Shown: in pieces, positions 8,084-17,118 of the stretch
Position numbering within the stretch: position 1 is the first letter of the stretch
Layout: every line of letters starts with the position of its first letter
Source: Dehalococcoidia bacterium
GTDB taxonomy: Bacteria > Chloroflexota > Dehalococcoidia > Lucifugimonadales > Lucifugimonadaceae
NCBI GenBank assembly: GCA_009693115.1
Contig: SHXW01000023.1
Span: forward strand, 1 to 36,306
Length of the DNA: 36,306 nucleotides
Direction: 5' to 3'
Notes under the pieces: generated by a model
The model's database searches: none
Told to the model about the DNA's origin: nothing
Seen by the model: only the letters and a program-made list of their open reading frames with translations
Position numbers and translations under genes: made by a program

Positions 8084-9475
8084 TCAGCAGTACTGAAAGT
8101 CCGGGGTGGTCACAATCATCTGGAGCATTTCAACGATGCGGTCACCGGCGTCCGCTGAAGCGGTATCCAGCACCCCAGGGCCAGAAGCGGCGTCAAGGAG
8201 GATGCGCTGCGTACGCGGTGAAACATCGAAGCCTCCCAGCGCGTCCAGACAATTCGCCAGAAACTCCTCAGGCTGAAGACTCCCGCCCGCCGCCTTTACG
8301 CGTCCCACCATCCTCCGCACGCCGCGAGACTCTGTGCGGCCCATCTCTTCAACGGCGAAATTCACCCTCTCCACCAGAGCGCCGCTATCGACCCACTCTT
8401 CGCCTTCATGCCAACCCTCCACGCTGGGAGGGTTCAGGAGCATCTGGCCCATGAACGTCGCGTTGTTCGGTAGGTCACAGATGTCGAGTTCAGGGAGCGT
8501 ATACCGGTCTGCGAGCCGCATGACTCCCCAGACCAGATCGGCCGGGCTCTTGATCTTCCGGAACCGCACAGCCTCGGACTTGAAATGGTCCGACAGGAAT
8601 ATGGCGCGCAGCACAGCCCGGACTTCACCGCCGCTTTCACGGAACACTTCTGCCAGGCGCCCTATTTCTTGCGCGTCCGGAGTATCTGAGACGAAGAAAA
8701 GGTACAGCCGGCGGGCGATGAAATGCGCCGTCGCTGGCTGGTCCACGATGATGTCGATGATGTCCCCGCCATTGAACCGGCCGGTGCGGCCCATGAAGGT
8801 CTTGTCCGATTCATCGTGGTCGCCCGGATCGTAGGCAAACTCCATGTCGAACGGACCAAGGAAGAACGGCGGCATCGTGGGCTTCGCCGCCCATCCTGTG
8901 AATGCGCGGGCGGCGGCTTTCACATCGTCCTCGGTGTAGGTGCCGATACCCATCGAGAACAACTCAAGAAGCTCGCGCCCGTAGTTCTCATTGGGAGCGT
9001 GCTTGTGGCTGTTCTGGTTGTCCAGCCAGTACATCATGCCGGGGTCGCGAGAGATTTCCAGGAGCAGTGTGCGGAACGGTCCGAGACCATGCCTGCGGAA
9101 AAGGTCAACCTCCCGGAGCATTTCCAACCCGTGGTCCAGCTTGATGCCGCCGACCGCGAGCAGGCCGTGCCAGAACAACGCAATTTTTTCCTCGAGTGGC
9201 TGCTTACTCGTCGCGAGACGCCACGACCACTGCGGGACGGCGTGGCCAACCGACCGGGCTTCAACCGAAGCGATGAAGTAGCGGTCCATCAAGTCCTGAT
9301 CGTCAGGCGCACCGAACTGGGGGTTCAACAGGTCATCAACCGCTGTCTCGTACCCCAGGGCAAGGTACCGGTCGAGCTGGTCGCGCGTCGCGCCGAAGCC
9401 TGCGCGCCGGAACAGGTGGGCCATCAGTGCCACATCGGCGCTAGTACGCATCCCGGTTTCCTGAGGGGCAAGCAC
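8084..9475 (-). CDS. DUF1800 family protein
   Basis: The product of about 463 residues matches DUF1800: HLFRRAGFGAT near the N-terminus, EKIALFWHGLLAV, NQNSHKHAPNENYGRELLELFSMG, YTEDDVKAAARAFTGW, and a C-terminal LLNPPSVEGW motif. The NENYGRELLELFTLG-like block is the most diagnostic part. The start chosen is GTG at 9475, because AAGGAG (9485-9490) lies 9 nt upstream; a longer TTG frame begins at 9505. No secretion signal is visible. It is the upstream half of the usual DUF1800-DUF1501 pair, 69 bp before the DUF1501 gene. Function is unknown in the family. Confidence 0.9.
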   Translation of the reverse strand: MLAPQETGMRTSADVALMAHLFRRAGFGATRDQLDRYLALGYETAVDDLLNPQFGAPDDQDLMDRYFIASVEARSVGHAVPQWSWRLATSKQPLEEKIALFWHGLLAVGGIKLDHGLEMLREVDLFRRHGLGPFRTLLLEISRDPGMMYWLDNQNSHKHAPNENYGRELLELFSMGIGTYTEDDVKAAARAFTGWAAKPTMPPFFLGPFDMEFAYDPGDHDESDKTFMGRTGRFNGGDIIDIIVDQPATAHFIARRLYLFFVSDTPDAQEIGRLAEVFRESGGEVRAVLRAIFLSDHFKSEAVRFRKIKSPADLVWGVMRLADRYTLPELDICDLPNNATFMGQMLLNPPSVEGWHEGEEWVDSGALVERVNFAVEEMGRTESRGVRRMVGRVKAAGGSLQPEEFLANCLDALGGFDVSPRTQRILLDAASGPGVLDTASADAGDRIVEMLQMIVTTPDFQYC

Positions 9476-9718
9476 TGGTAAATGCTCCTTTTTCGCTGCA
9501 GGCAAGGCAGCGCTGGCGAAATCTTACTACAGGCAGCGCAGAAAGGAGGGGCTTGACCGGCCCTCACCTGGGACGATGGGTTCTAAAAGTTCTTCCAGTA
9601 AATCCGCCCCGTGTGATCAAGCCGGAGAGACGGCGCTGTTTGTAACTACACCACCGAAACCTGAGTGAAACAAGGTGACTGACAGAAGCTCCACCAGGAT
9701 GCTCAAGTCCTACCGTGC

Positions 9719-10054
9719 CTATGGGACCCGCTTGCCGCCCTCGATGGCGACCGACTCCACCGGGTTCACCGTCACCCGGCTCATGGTCACTTTCCCGGTG
9801 TTTGTGAACTGGTGCCTGATCCCCCCTGGAACGAGAACGGCATCACCGGCCTTGACCGGGTATGTCTTCCCACCGCAGGTCAGGATCCCGGAGCCCTCAG
9901 TAATAAACGCCTGGTGTTCCCACGGGTGGACATGGTCGGGGCTGCTGCCACCCGGTTCATGCTGCACATAAAGCATCACGTACGTCGAAACACCATCACC
10001 TGGCCCGAGCAACGGATTGGAGTTGCCAACGAAGTTCCTGATTACAGGCTCCAC
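9719..10054 (-). CDS. Small cupin-domain protein
   Basis: The product of about 111 residues is a single cupin barrel. Motif 1 is PDHVHPWEHQAFITEGSG, with two His and a Glu as probable metal ligands. Motif 2 is PGGIRHQFTNTG, with a further His. The start is the GTG at 10054, preceded by AAAGGA about 7 nt upstream; the longer in-frame start at 10093 has no such site. It lies upstream of the DUF1800 gene with a 243 bp gap, so it may be a separate unit. Stand-alone cupins may be isomerases, dioxygenases or sugar- or metabolite-binding proteins; nothing here decides between these. Confidence 0.85.
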   Translation of the reverse strand: MEPVIRNFVGNSNPLLGPGDGVSTYVMLYVQHEPGGSSPDHVHPWEHQAFITEGSGILTCGGKTYPVKAGDAVLVPGGIRHQFTNTGKVTMSRVTVNPVESVAIEGGKRVP

Positions 10055-10515
10055 AGTGGTTCCTTTCTCTGGAACAGCCGAACAGTCACTCATTCAATTC
10101 GCGGTTGACTTACCACGCTCAAGATTTCCGTGACGACGGTCATATGTTGCCTGACCTGATGACAGACTTCCAGCATGCCCGCGGAGGCGCAACAATTACG
10201 CGGCCTACACCTAACCCGGCTTGTTTCCACCGCCCCACTCGCAGTGGACATGAGACGTGCCTGTCCGGCAGAGTGTGGACAACATCAGGATTGTGGCAAG
10301 GCATCAGAAGCGAGCCGTCTGTCCGGTGGACGGTTCCAGGCCGATGAACTCGATTCCTACCACGGGTCTACGGCGGCGACCGTACGATTTTGTGGATGAC
10401 TCGAGATCATCAGAGGATCGTCGCCACAGGGCGAGAGGGATTGGCGACACACACCCTTGCCCTCCCGCTTGCAGGTAGAAAGAGCACATCGCGAATGCCG
10501 GAGTAAGCTTTTGAA
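10055..10515. other. Divergent intergenic region, no gene recognised
   Basis: This 461 bp stretch separates the minus-strand cupin gene from the plus-strand DUF1461 gene. Reading frames present here lack family resemblance and ribosome sites. I see only weak inverted repeats, for example GATGA-CTCGAGA-TCATC near 10394-10410, and no convincing promoter pair. Confidence 0.5.
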
Positions 10516-11379
10516 ATGGTGAGCGGGCTTCTATCGGTAGAACAAGTGCCAGATGCGTCAAGCCGGAACCCCAGCGTTCCTGACGGGACGCGCGCCGACG
10601 CGAACGCGCGCCCCACGGAAGTGACCTCTCTCCTTCGCCCTGAGGGCACCCCGCAAGAGCAAGGTGGCAGGCCAGACAACACGATCAAGAGCGTCTTTCG
10701 CACTGTAGTCGGAACAGTCATCGCCCTGGCACTGCCGCTCCTGCTAATTGGCGCGAACCTAGACATGTTGACGAACAGCGGGTGGCTGTATTCGTACAAC
10801 TGGTGGCGCAATGGTATCCCGGAGACCACGGGGATCGAGAGACCGGAGTTGAACCGGGCGGCTACGCAGATCAAGGCGTACTTCGCTACGGCCCAGTCGG
10901 AGGAGTTGCTTGATGTCCGGGTGAAGGCCGGCCAGCGAGAACAGTCGCTCTATAACGACCGCGAGGTCTTGCACATGCGGGACGTGAAGACGCTCGTGCG
11001 CGGGTTCTGGTCGGCGGCGGAGTGGTCAGGAGCGGCGATGGTCATCATGGTGGTGGCGGGGCTCTTTGTGGTCGGCAGGAGGAGATTCTGGGATCTGTTC
11101 GCAACGGCAGTGAGGTGGTCAGCGGTGGGGTCACTTGCCGCGGTCGCCGTGCTGGCCGTAGCGGCGCTCATCAATTTCGGCGCGCTGTTCAACCTGTTCC
11201 ATGTTTTGAGTTTTGCCAATGACCTGTGGCAGCTTTCGTCGTACACGGACTATCTGCTAATCATGTTCCCGGAGCGGTTCTGGTTGGAGTCGACGCTACT
11301 CTTGGGCGGGTTGATCGTAGCGGAGTACGCCGCACTGTGGCTCCTGACGAACCGGCTGCTACGGCGGGCGCCCGGCTGA
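10516..11379 (+). CDS. TIGR01906/DUF1461 family integral membrane protein
   Basis: The 287-residue product has a polar N-terminal extension of about 60 residues and then four hydrophobic segments, at roughly 62-82, 170-190, 203-228 and 252-275. Between the first and second lies the family signature LYNDREVLHMRDVKTLV, preceded by an extracytoplasmic-looking segment with the LNRAATQIKAYF block. These features match the DUF1461/TIGR01906 membrane proteins of Gram-positive bacteria and Chloroflexota, whose function is unknown. Upstream GGAG is 12 nt from the ATG, longer than ideal, so a start slightly downstream cannot be excluded. It is convergent with the DUF2203 gene, 55 bp away. Confidence 0.8.
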   Translation: MVSGLLSVEQVPDASSRNPSVPDGTRADANARPTEVTSLLRPEGTPQEQGGRPDNTIKSVFRTVVGTVIALALPLLLIGANLDMLTNSGWLYSYNWWRNGIPETTGIERPELNRAATQIKAYFATAQSEELLDVRVKAGQREQSLYNDREVLHMRDVKTLVRGFWSAAEWSGAAMVIMVVAGLFVVGRRRFWDLFATAVRWSAVGSLAAVAVLAVAALINFGALFNLFHVLSFANDLWQLSSYTDYLLIMFPERFWLESTLLLGGLIVAEYAALWLLTNRLLRRAPG

Positions 11380-11434
11380 CGGTGGCATCCCTGGATGTCT
11401 AATTCCAGCCTCCTACGAAAAGATGAGTGGCAAC

Positions 11435-11836
11435 TCATAACGGCTGGCGGTCGCTGAAACCCTGGTTGAATTCGTGCCAGTGAGCGACTGACGTTTCGCC
11501 CAGTCTCCAGCACAACCAGACCTCCCGGCCCTCATGGTCTCCAGGGAAGTCCACGAGGCCCACCTCGACGTCTCTGATCTCAATGTCCTTCTCAACGATG
11601 GACGTGAAGAGGTCCCTAATCCGCCCGCTCCCTTGTTCCAGGCGCTGGCCTGCCTCCCTGATCCTGGCGTCGATGTCTCCGTGACCATTGGTACTGATGC
11701 GCCGCCCAAGCTGTTCCACTTCTGCGTGAAGAGGTCCAAGTGATTTGCGCACATCGTCAATCTCAGTGAACGTGCGCGTCAGCCACGGTAGAAGCGCGTT
11801 GGCTTCCTCGATGGTGTATTTGCGTGATGCGACCAT
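11435..11836 (-). CDS. DUF2203 family protein
   Basis: The product of 133 residues starts MVASRKYTIEEANALLPWLTR and contains VEKDIEIRDVEVGLVDFP and EVWLCWRLGETSVAHWHEF. The N-terminal FTLEEANxLLPxL and the C-terminal GLVDFP/LCWRxGE/HWH blocks define DUF2203, a small, partly helical family of unknown function. A longer frame to 11980 exists, but its extra 48 residues look non-coding, and the ATG at 11836 has an AGGT ribosome site and matches family length. A TACAAT (minus strand, 11886-11881) about 45 nt upstream could be its -10 box. Confidence 0.87.
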   Translation of the reverse strand: MVASRKYTIEEANALLPWLTRTFTEIDDVRKSLGPLHAEVEQLGRRISTNGHGDIDARIREAGQRLEQGSGRIRDLFTSIVEKDIEIRDVEVGLVDFPGDHEGREVWLCWRLGETSVAHWHEFNQGFSDRQPL

Positions 11837-12007
11837 GCAGTACCTGCCAACGAACAACGAATTGGAGACTCTGGAAGCAAATTGTATTCCGGCGCGGCTT
11901 CGGGACACACTGGAGTCGGGCATACTTCCCCTGAATACCATTAATGAATATCCGGAAGGCACGACGAAGGCCGTAGACAAGTTCTAGGCAGGACTGAGGG
12001 TGACCCG

Positions 12008-12838
12008 ATGGCGACGTTGACCAGTCAGCCGGCCGCGGCTCCCAAACAAACCCCGGCGAACCGGGACAAGAGGAACGTGAGCGGACCGGCCATCATCGCC
12101 CGGGACCTGAAGAAGCGTTACGGCGAACTGCAGGCCGTCGACGGGGTCTCCTTCGAGGTCGCGCACGGCGAGGTATTCGGGATGCTCGGACCAAATGGCG
12201 CGGGCAAGACCACGACCGTTGAAATCCTCGAGGGGCTGCGTAAGGCGGACTCGGGGACTGCTGTCATCAACGGAATAGATGTGTTCAAAGACCCGGACGG
12301 CGTCAAGAAAATCACGGGTGTGCAGCTTCAGACCTCGGCGTTCTTCGACCACCTGACGATCGCCGAGATAGTCACGCTGTACGGGGACCTCTACGGGCGC
12401 AGGGTGAACACCAACAAGATCCTCGAAATGGTGGAGTTGACGGACAAGGCGAAGTCCTATTACAAACCCCTGTCCGGAGGCCAGAAGCAGCGGCTCTCGA
12501 TCGCTGTCGCCCTGGTGAACGACCCTGTGGTCATGTTCCTCGACGAACCCACGACCGGGCTGGACCCGCAGTCGCGCCGCCACATGTGGGAGCTTGTGCA
12601 GAAAATCAAGGCATCCGGGACAACGGTGGTGCTGACAACACACTACATGGAGGAGGCCGAGGAGCTTTGCGACCGGGTGGCCGTGATGGATAAGGGGAAG
12701 ATCGTGGCTATCGACTCGCCAGGCGCGCTGATAGACACGCTGCTTGGGACGGGGTTCAAGAACGAGCGCAAGGCGCGCGCTGCGACGCTTGAAGATGTGT
12801 TCATCACCCTGACAGGGCACGCGCTGCGAGAGACCTGA
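12008..12838 (+). CDS. ABC-2 type exporter, ATP-binding protein
   Basis: The 276-residue ABC ATPase has Walker A GPNGAGKTT, signature LSGGQKQR, Walker B VVMFLDEPTTGLDP and switch His in LTTHYMEEAEEL. It is of the DrrA/CcmA type that drives ABC-2 permeases in drug or polymer export. The C-terminus is short: after the switch region it goes directly to a TLEDVFITLTGHALR ending, lacking the long regulatory domain of DrrA. GAGG lies about 9 nt before the ATG. A 222 bp gap separates it from the permease gene, unusual for such pairs, but no other partner is near. Confidence 0.92.
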   Translation: MATLTSQPAAAPKQTPANRDKRNVSGPAIIARDLKKRYGELQAVDGVSFEVAHGEVFGMLGPNGAGKTTTVEILEGLRKADSGTAVINGIDVFKDPDGVKKITGVQLQTSAFFDHLTIAEIVTLYGDLYGRRVNTNKILEMVELTDKAKSYYKPLSGGQKQRLSIAVALVNDPVVMFLDEPTTGLDPQSRRHMWELVQKIKASGTTVVLTTHYMEEAEELCDRVAVMDKGKIVAIDSPGALIDTLLGTGFKNERKARAATLEDVFITLTGHALRET

Positions 12839-13060
12839 ACTGACACCAGTCCAACATGGCATTCCGAGCCGCAGCCAGGAATCACCTTCCAGTTCGCCCT
12901 GATCTCAATCTTCGCCCGTTCACGGCAAGCGGGAACCGTCAGAGAAATGCCGATATCGGTTCAGCATTACATTGTCCGGATGGTCTTCAGTTAGATCTTC
13001 TCTTGGACGGAGAGACGACAGGGCACAGCGTGGACCGCCCTGATGAATGTGAGATGACAG

Positions 13061-14170
13061 ATGAGGCTTTACACGTCGCTGATCTTGGCATCGCTCAAGA
13101 TGTACTTCCGGGACAAGCAGGCGCTGTTCTGGTCGCTGTTCTTCCCGCTGCTGATCATGGTGATCTTCGGCATGATGAACTTCGACAGATTTTCGCCTCC
13201 GGAAGTGGGTGTCGTGGACGGCTCGAACAACCCTGCCTCGCAGGCGTTCATCGCCCAGCTGAAGGGTGACGGCGGCGAGAAACTACTCGCCACCAAGACC
13301 GGTACGCGCGATCAGATGTTTGCTGAACTTAAGAAAGGCGACGTTGACGCCGTGCTTGAAATCCCGGCTGACTTCGCCGCACCGGGTCGCATCAGCGCCG
13401 TCCGCATGTCCTATGACTCAAGGAAGCCGCAGGAACGCGGGATAACTTCTAGCATCCTGCAGGGAACACTTGAGCGCCAGTTCCAGCAGATTGAGCAGGT
13501 GCCGGACCAGTACAAGCTGGATAGCCGGTTCTCGGTCTCGCAGGCCGAAGTTGAGGGCAAGGGCCAGGGCTACAAGGGCTTTCTGGTTCCAGGCGTGGCC
13601 GCGATGGCAATCATGCAGGGTGGCCTGTTCGGTGTCGTGTTCACAATCGTCGCGTACAAGAGCCGGGGCATCCTGCGCAGACTCAAGGCCGCGCCCATCA
13701 AGCCGTCGCACGTGCTCACGGGACAGATCGTGACGCGACTTACCGTGTCCCTCCTCCAGACTTACGTGCTGCTGGCGGTGGGCGTCCTCTTGCTAAGAGT
13801 GACGATAGGCGAGAACTTTCTCGCGTGGATCAACCTGAGCATCTTCGCCGCGCTGGGCGGCGCGCTCTTCATAGCGATGGGACTGGTCATTTCCGGCTGG
13901 GCGAAGAGTGAGGATACGGCTGCACCAGTGGCAAACGTGATCGCGCTGCCAATGATGTTCCTCTCAGGAGTGTTCTTCCCCACTACGGCGATGCCGGATT
14001 GGGTGCAGACGGTGAGCCAGTTCCTACCGCTGACTTATCTTGCAGACGGGATGCGAGCAGTAGCGCTGGACGGGGCGAGCCTGGGTTCGCAGTGGCCGGA
14101 GCTGACAGGGCTTGTCGCATGGACAGCGGGGACATTCTTGTTGGCGACGCGCATCTTCAAGTGGGAGTAG
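13061..14170 (+). CDS. ABC-2 type exporter, permease protein
   Basis: The 369-residue product begins with a cytoplasmic leader and a first membrane helix (LFWSLFFPLLIMVIFGMM). A large extracytoplasmic domain follows, with VVDGSNNPASQAFIAQL and DAVLEIPADF as in YhgE/DrrB-like ABC-2 proteins. Five more helices fill the C-terminal half, including SGVFFPTTAMPDWVQTVSQFLPLTYLADGMR, the classic ABC-2 membrane signature. It works with the ATPase encoded just upstream to export an unidentified substrate. No strong ribosome site precedes the ATG. Confidence 0.9.
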   Translation: MRLYTSLILASLKMYFRDKQALFWSLFFPLLIMVIFGMMNFDRFSPPEVGVVDGSNNPASQAFIAQLKGDGGEKLLATKTGTRDQMFAELKKGDVDAVLEIPADFAAPGRISAVRMSYDSRKPQERGITSSILQGTLERQFQQIEQVPDQYKLDSRFSVSQAEVEGKGQGYKGFLVPGVAAMAIMQGGLFGVVFTIVAYKSRGILRRLKAAPIKPSHVLTGQIVTRLTVSLLQTYVLLAVGVLLLRVTIGENFLAWINLSIFAALGGALFIAMGLVISGWAKSEDTAAPVANVIALPMMFLSGVFFPTTAMPDWVQTVSQFLPLTYLADGMRAVALDGASLGSQWPELTGLVAWTAGTFLLATRIFKWE

Positions 14171-14377
14171 TGACACCGCACCTTCCGGTGGGACGGGGCG
14201 AGTGTGAAGAGTGACCGAAGCTGCAACTGAAGGCAAACGTTCCGACACATGTGCCCGTTCCGGCATGGCACCCGAAGGAGAGGGAGAAGCCTAGAATCGC
14301 CGGGCGGCGGCAGTTCTTTCGGCAAGCCGATCCTTGCCGTCCGTCCTCCCCTGTGGCAGTGAGTGTGAGGGATCAAG

Positions 14378-14905
14378 ATGCGCATCATCGGGATCGACCC
14401 GGGATTAGTAAGCACTGGGTACGCCGTGATAGATGACCACGGGCGCGAACAGTCGCCTGTCGAGGGGGGCGTCGTACGGACGAAGCCCTCAGAGAGTCTT
14501 GAGAAGCGCCTGCTTGTGATCTACCAGGACATAAAGTCCGTACTGGAGGAGTTCAAGCCGGAGGTGATGGCCATTGAGGACCTCCACGCTCGCTACCAGC
14601 ACGGTCGTACGGCAATCCTGATGGGCCATGCGCGCGGAGTGGTCTGCATGGCAGGCGCAGAGGCCGGGATACCTGTGTTTCACTACGCACCCACCAGGGT
14701 GAAGAACCTGACGACAGGGTCCGGCAAGGCGGATAAGGAGCAGGTGCAGCGTGCTGTCGAGGCGAGGCTCGGAGTTGAAGGGGCGGCACGGAATGAGCAT
14801 GTGGCCGATGCTTTTGCTATAGCGCTCTGTCATGCAATGATGTCGAGCGGGGTCGGGCTCCTTACCGGGGGAGAAAAACTGAAGCTGGCGCCGGGGTCTG
14901 CCTAA
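14378..14905 (+). CDS. ruvC: Crossover junction endodeoxyribonuclease RuvC
   Basis: RuvC cuts Holliday junctions after RuvAB branch migration. The 175-residue product has the RNase-H-fold catalytic set: Asp7 in IGIDPGL, Glu67 in MAIEDL, and the C-terminal NEHVADAFAIALCH with His141 and Asp144. The HxxD form is common outside Gammaproteobacteria. GARGV and APTRVKNLTTGSGKADKEQVQ also match the family. GAGG lies about 8 nt before the ATG. It heads ruvC-ruvA-ruvB, with gaps of 148 and 143 bp, so the three are probably but not tightly coupled. Confidence 0.96.
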   Translation: MRIIGIDPGLVSTGYAVIDDHGREQSPVEGGVVRTKPSESLEKRLLVIYQDIKSVLEEFKPEVMAIEDLHARYQHGRTAILMGHARGVVCMAGAEAGIPVFHYAPTRVKNLTTGSGKADKEQVQRAVEARLGVEGAARNEHVADAFAIALCHAMMSSGVGLLTGGEKLKLAPGSA

Positions 14906-15053
14906 TTATCAGATCGAAACGGTCATGCTGCTCTCTGTCCATCTTCTCCAACTTGGTTCCAAGAAGAGACTTCCCGGTAATTCTTGACGCACACTGCGAC
15001 CGATACTTTCGCCCCTACCTACTTTCACCGGGGCAAGGGGTTCATGGAACCAG

Positions 15054-15785
15054 ATGATCACTTATCTCAAAGGCACGATCAGGTCGCTTTCACGGGAGCC
15101 GGCGCGTGCCGTTATCATCGTGGGCGGCGCAGGGTACGGCGTTGGCTACGAGGTCGTGCTGCCCGTTTTCGTCTATCAGTCTCTGGCGAATGACGGCGTC
15201 CATGAAGGCAGCGAGGGTGTGGAATTTGAGATCTATTACCACGTTACCGAGCGGCAGCCCAGGCCACTGTTTGTAGGGTTCCGCAGGCCAGAGGAACGGC
15301 ACTTTTACGAACAACTGTTAGAGGTTGAAGGGATCGGTCCATCAAAAGCCGCCGCGCTACTCGTATTCCCGCCTTCGGTCATCGCCACGGCGATAGAGCG
15401 GGAAGACGTTGGGCTGCTGCAGCGGTTGCCGGGCGTGGGAGCGCGGGGGGCGCAGAAGATTGTGGCGACGTTGCGTGGCAAGGTGCAGGCGACAGCGATA
15501 TTGCGGGACGCGGGTGAGCCGTCGACGGGTACTCCTCTACCTGCTGCGGCACTCAACGGGCGAGATGAGGCAATTAATGTCCTCGTTAACCTGGGCTACC
15601 GTTCGCCTGAAGCTTCAGACAGGGTTGACGAGGCCCTGCGCCGCAATCCAAAGTTGGGCGCAGACGTGCAGGCGCTCATCCGCGATGTGTTCAAGGCCCA
15701 GCCTGTCCAGGTGAACCAGAGTGACGGCGCTGCCGCCATCGCAGCAGAAGAAAAACAACAGGAAACGCCGCGGAAGAAGCGATGA
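15054..15785 (+). CDS. ruvA: Holliday junction DNA helicase subunit RuvA
   Basis: RuvA binds the four-way junction and loads the RuvB motor. The 243-residue product has an N-terminal OB-like domain (MITYLKGTIRSL...GYEV), two helix-hairpin-helix motifs (LLEVEGIGPSKAAALL near 88-103 and LQRLPGVGARGAQKIV near 122-137), and a C-terminal UBA-like domain III (about 170-212, AINVLVNLGYRSPEA). It is longer than the usual 190-205 residues because of a charged tail of about 30 residues. Its sequence is divergent, but position between ruvC and ruvB and the HhH pair make it secure. The stop overlaps a small downstream frame. Confidence 0.93.
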   Translation: MITYLKGTIRSLSREPARAVIIVGGAGYGVGYEVVLPVFVYQSLANDGVHEGSEGVEFEIYYHVTERQPRPLFVGFRRPEERHFYEQLLEVEGIGPSKAAALLVFPPSVIATAIEREDVGLLQRLPGVGARGAQKIVATLRGKVQATAILRDAGEPSTGTPLPAAALNGRDEAINVLVNLGYRSPEASDRVDEALRRNPKLGADVQALIRDVFKAQPVQVNQSDGAAAIAAEEKQQETPRKKR

Positions 15786-15871
15786 TGGAAACTCATGCGT
15801 TTTCGCTTTTGGATCGTCAGGCAGAGAAGCCTCGCCGCCCAAATTGGGCCGCAAAGGACGTCGCGTCGTAG
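15782..15871 (+). CDS. Possible 29-codon small ORF coupled to ruvA
   Basis: ATG at 15782 overlaps the ruvA stop (ATGA), and the frame runs 29 codons to TAG at 15869-15871: MMETHAFSLLDRQAEK then PRRPNWAAKDVAS. It fills most of the ruvA-ruvB gap. The overlap would allow translational coupling, which could be its only role. I recognise no family, and such a frame could arise by chance. Confidence 0.3.
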   Translation: MMETHAFSLLDRQAEKPRRPNWAAKDVAS

Positions 15872-15928
15872 TTAACCAGACCCTCAACCAAGCCCTCTGC
15901 CGTCGGGAGAGGTGGCAAAGAGAAGCAG

Positions 15929-17107
15929 ATGGCACGTGAGCGCGTAATAAGAGAGCCCAAGGCAATCCCGGCAGTCCTGGATCCTGCTGAGGGCACGAAA
16001 AAAGCGTCCGCTGCCAAACCGGCGCGACTCCCAGTAACCGAAGGAGTCGACTCAGTGCTGGTGCGGCCTCCCCTGCGGGAGGATGACGACAGCGTCATCA
16101 AGGACCTCCGTCCAAAGAGGTTCGCCGAATACATAGGCCAGAGCACCGTCGTGGACCCGCTCGGCATCGCGGTCAGGGCGGCGAAAAAGCGCGGCGAGCC
16201 TCTGGATCACGTCCTCTTTCACGGCCCTCCCGGCCTCGGCAAGACGACACTCGCACACATCATCGCGCGGGAGATGGAGGCTCATGTCACCCACACTTCC
16301 GGCCCGGCACTGGAACGGCCCGCGGACGTGGTGGGGCTGCTATCGAACTTGAAAAAGGGTGACGTCCTGTTCATAGATGAGATCCACCGCCTGAGCCACG
16401 CGGTAGAGGAGTACCTGTACTCGGCGATGGAGGACTTCCGGGTTGATTTCATGACCGGGTCCGGCGCCTTCGCAAAGACAATCTCGCTGCCTCTGGAAAA
16501 GTTCACGCTGGTCGGTTCAACTACTCGTGCAGGGATGCTGACCGCGCCGCTGCGGGAACGCTTCGGCCTGACCTACCACCTCGAGTTTTACACGGACGAT
16601 GAGTTGACGCTGGTGGTAAAGCGATCTGCGGGCATCCTGGGCGTGAAGGTGGAGGCGGAAGCCGCAGCGGAGATCGCCCGCAGGTCGCGTGGCACGCCGC
16701 GCATCGCGAACAGGTTGCTCAGGCGGGTGCGCGATTACGCCGAGGTGGGCGGCGACGCCTCAGGGATTGGAATTGAGCCCGACGCCGCCGTGAACAAGGA
16801 CATGGCCGCTGAGGCGCTGCGGCTGGAAGGCGTTGACGAACTGGGGCTGGACAGGCTAGACAGGACGTACCTGCAAACGCTGGCCGTGAACTATCAGGGC
16901 GGACCGGCGGGCGTCGAGGCGCTGGCAGCGTCCCTGAATGAAGAACAGCAGACGCTTGTGGACGTAGTTGAACCGTTCCTGCTCAAGATCGGGTTCATCG
17001 TGCGCACACCGGCAGGCCGCAGGTGTACGCCGCCGGGAATGCAGCACGCCGGCGAAGTGACGCATGGAAAGTCCGCGAAGGGTACCCAGCAGGCGCGGCT
17101 GGTGTAG
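15929..17107 (+). CDS. ruvB: Holliday junction branch migration ATPase RuvB
   Basis: RuvB is the AAA+ hexameric motor of branch migration. Visible motifs are Walker A GPPGLGKTT (99-107), Walker B VLFIDEIHRL (147-156), AMEDFRVDFMTG, sensor/arginine-finger GSTTRAG (196-202), and the winged-helix C-terminus with VEPFLLKIGFIVRTPAGR. At 392 residues it is about 50 longer than usual. The extra residues are an N-terminal extension (the conserved LRPKRFAEYIGQ begins only near residue 60) and a short C-terminal tail. The ATG at 15929 has AAGAGAAG upstream; a start further inside cannot be excluded. Confidence 0.97.
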   Translation: MARERVIREPKAIPAVLDPAEGTKKASAAKPARLPVTEGVDSVLVRPPLREDDDSVIKDLRPKRFAEYIGQSTVVDPLGIAVRAAKKRGEPLDHVLFHGPPGLGKTTLAHIIAREMEAHVTHTSGPALERPADVVGLLSNLKKGDVLFIDEIHRLSHAVEEYLYSAMEDFRVDFMTGSGAFAKTISLPLEKFTLVGSTTRAGMLTAPLRERFGLTYHLEFYTDDELTLVVKRSAGILGVKVEAEAAAEIARRSRGTPRIANRLLRRVRDYAEVGGDASGIGIEPDAAVNKDMAAEALRLEGVDELGLDRLDRTYLQTLAVNYQGGPAGVEALAASLNEEQQTLVDVVEPFLLKIGFIVRTPAGRRCTPPGMQHAGEVTHGKSAKGTQQARLV

Positions 17108-17118
17108 GCCGACCCGAA

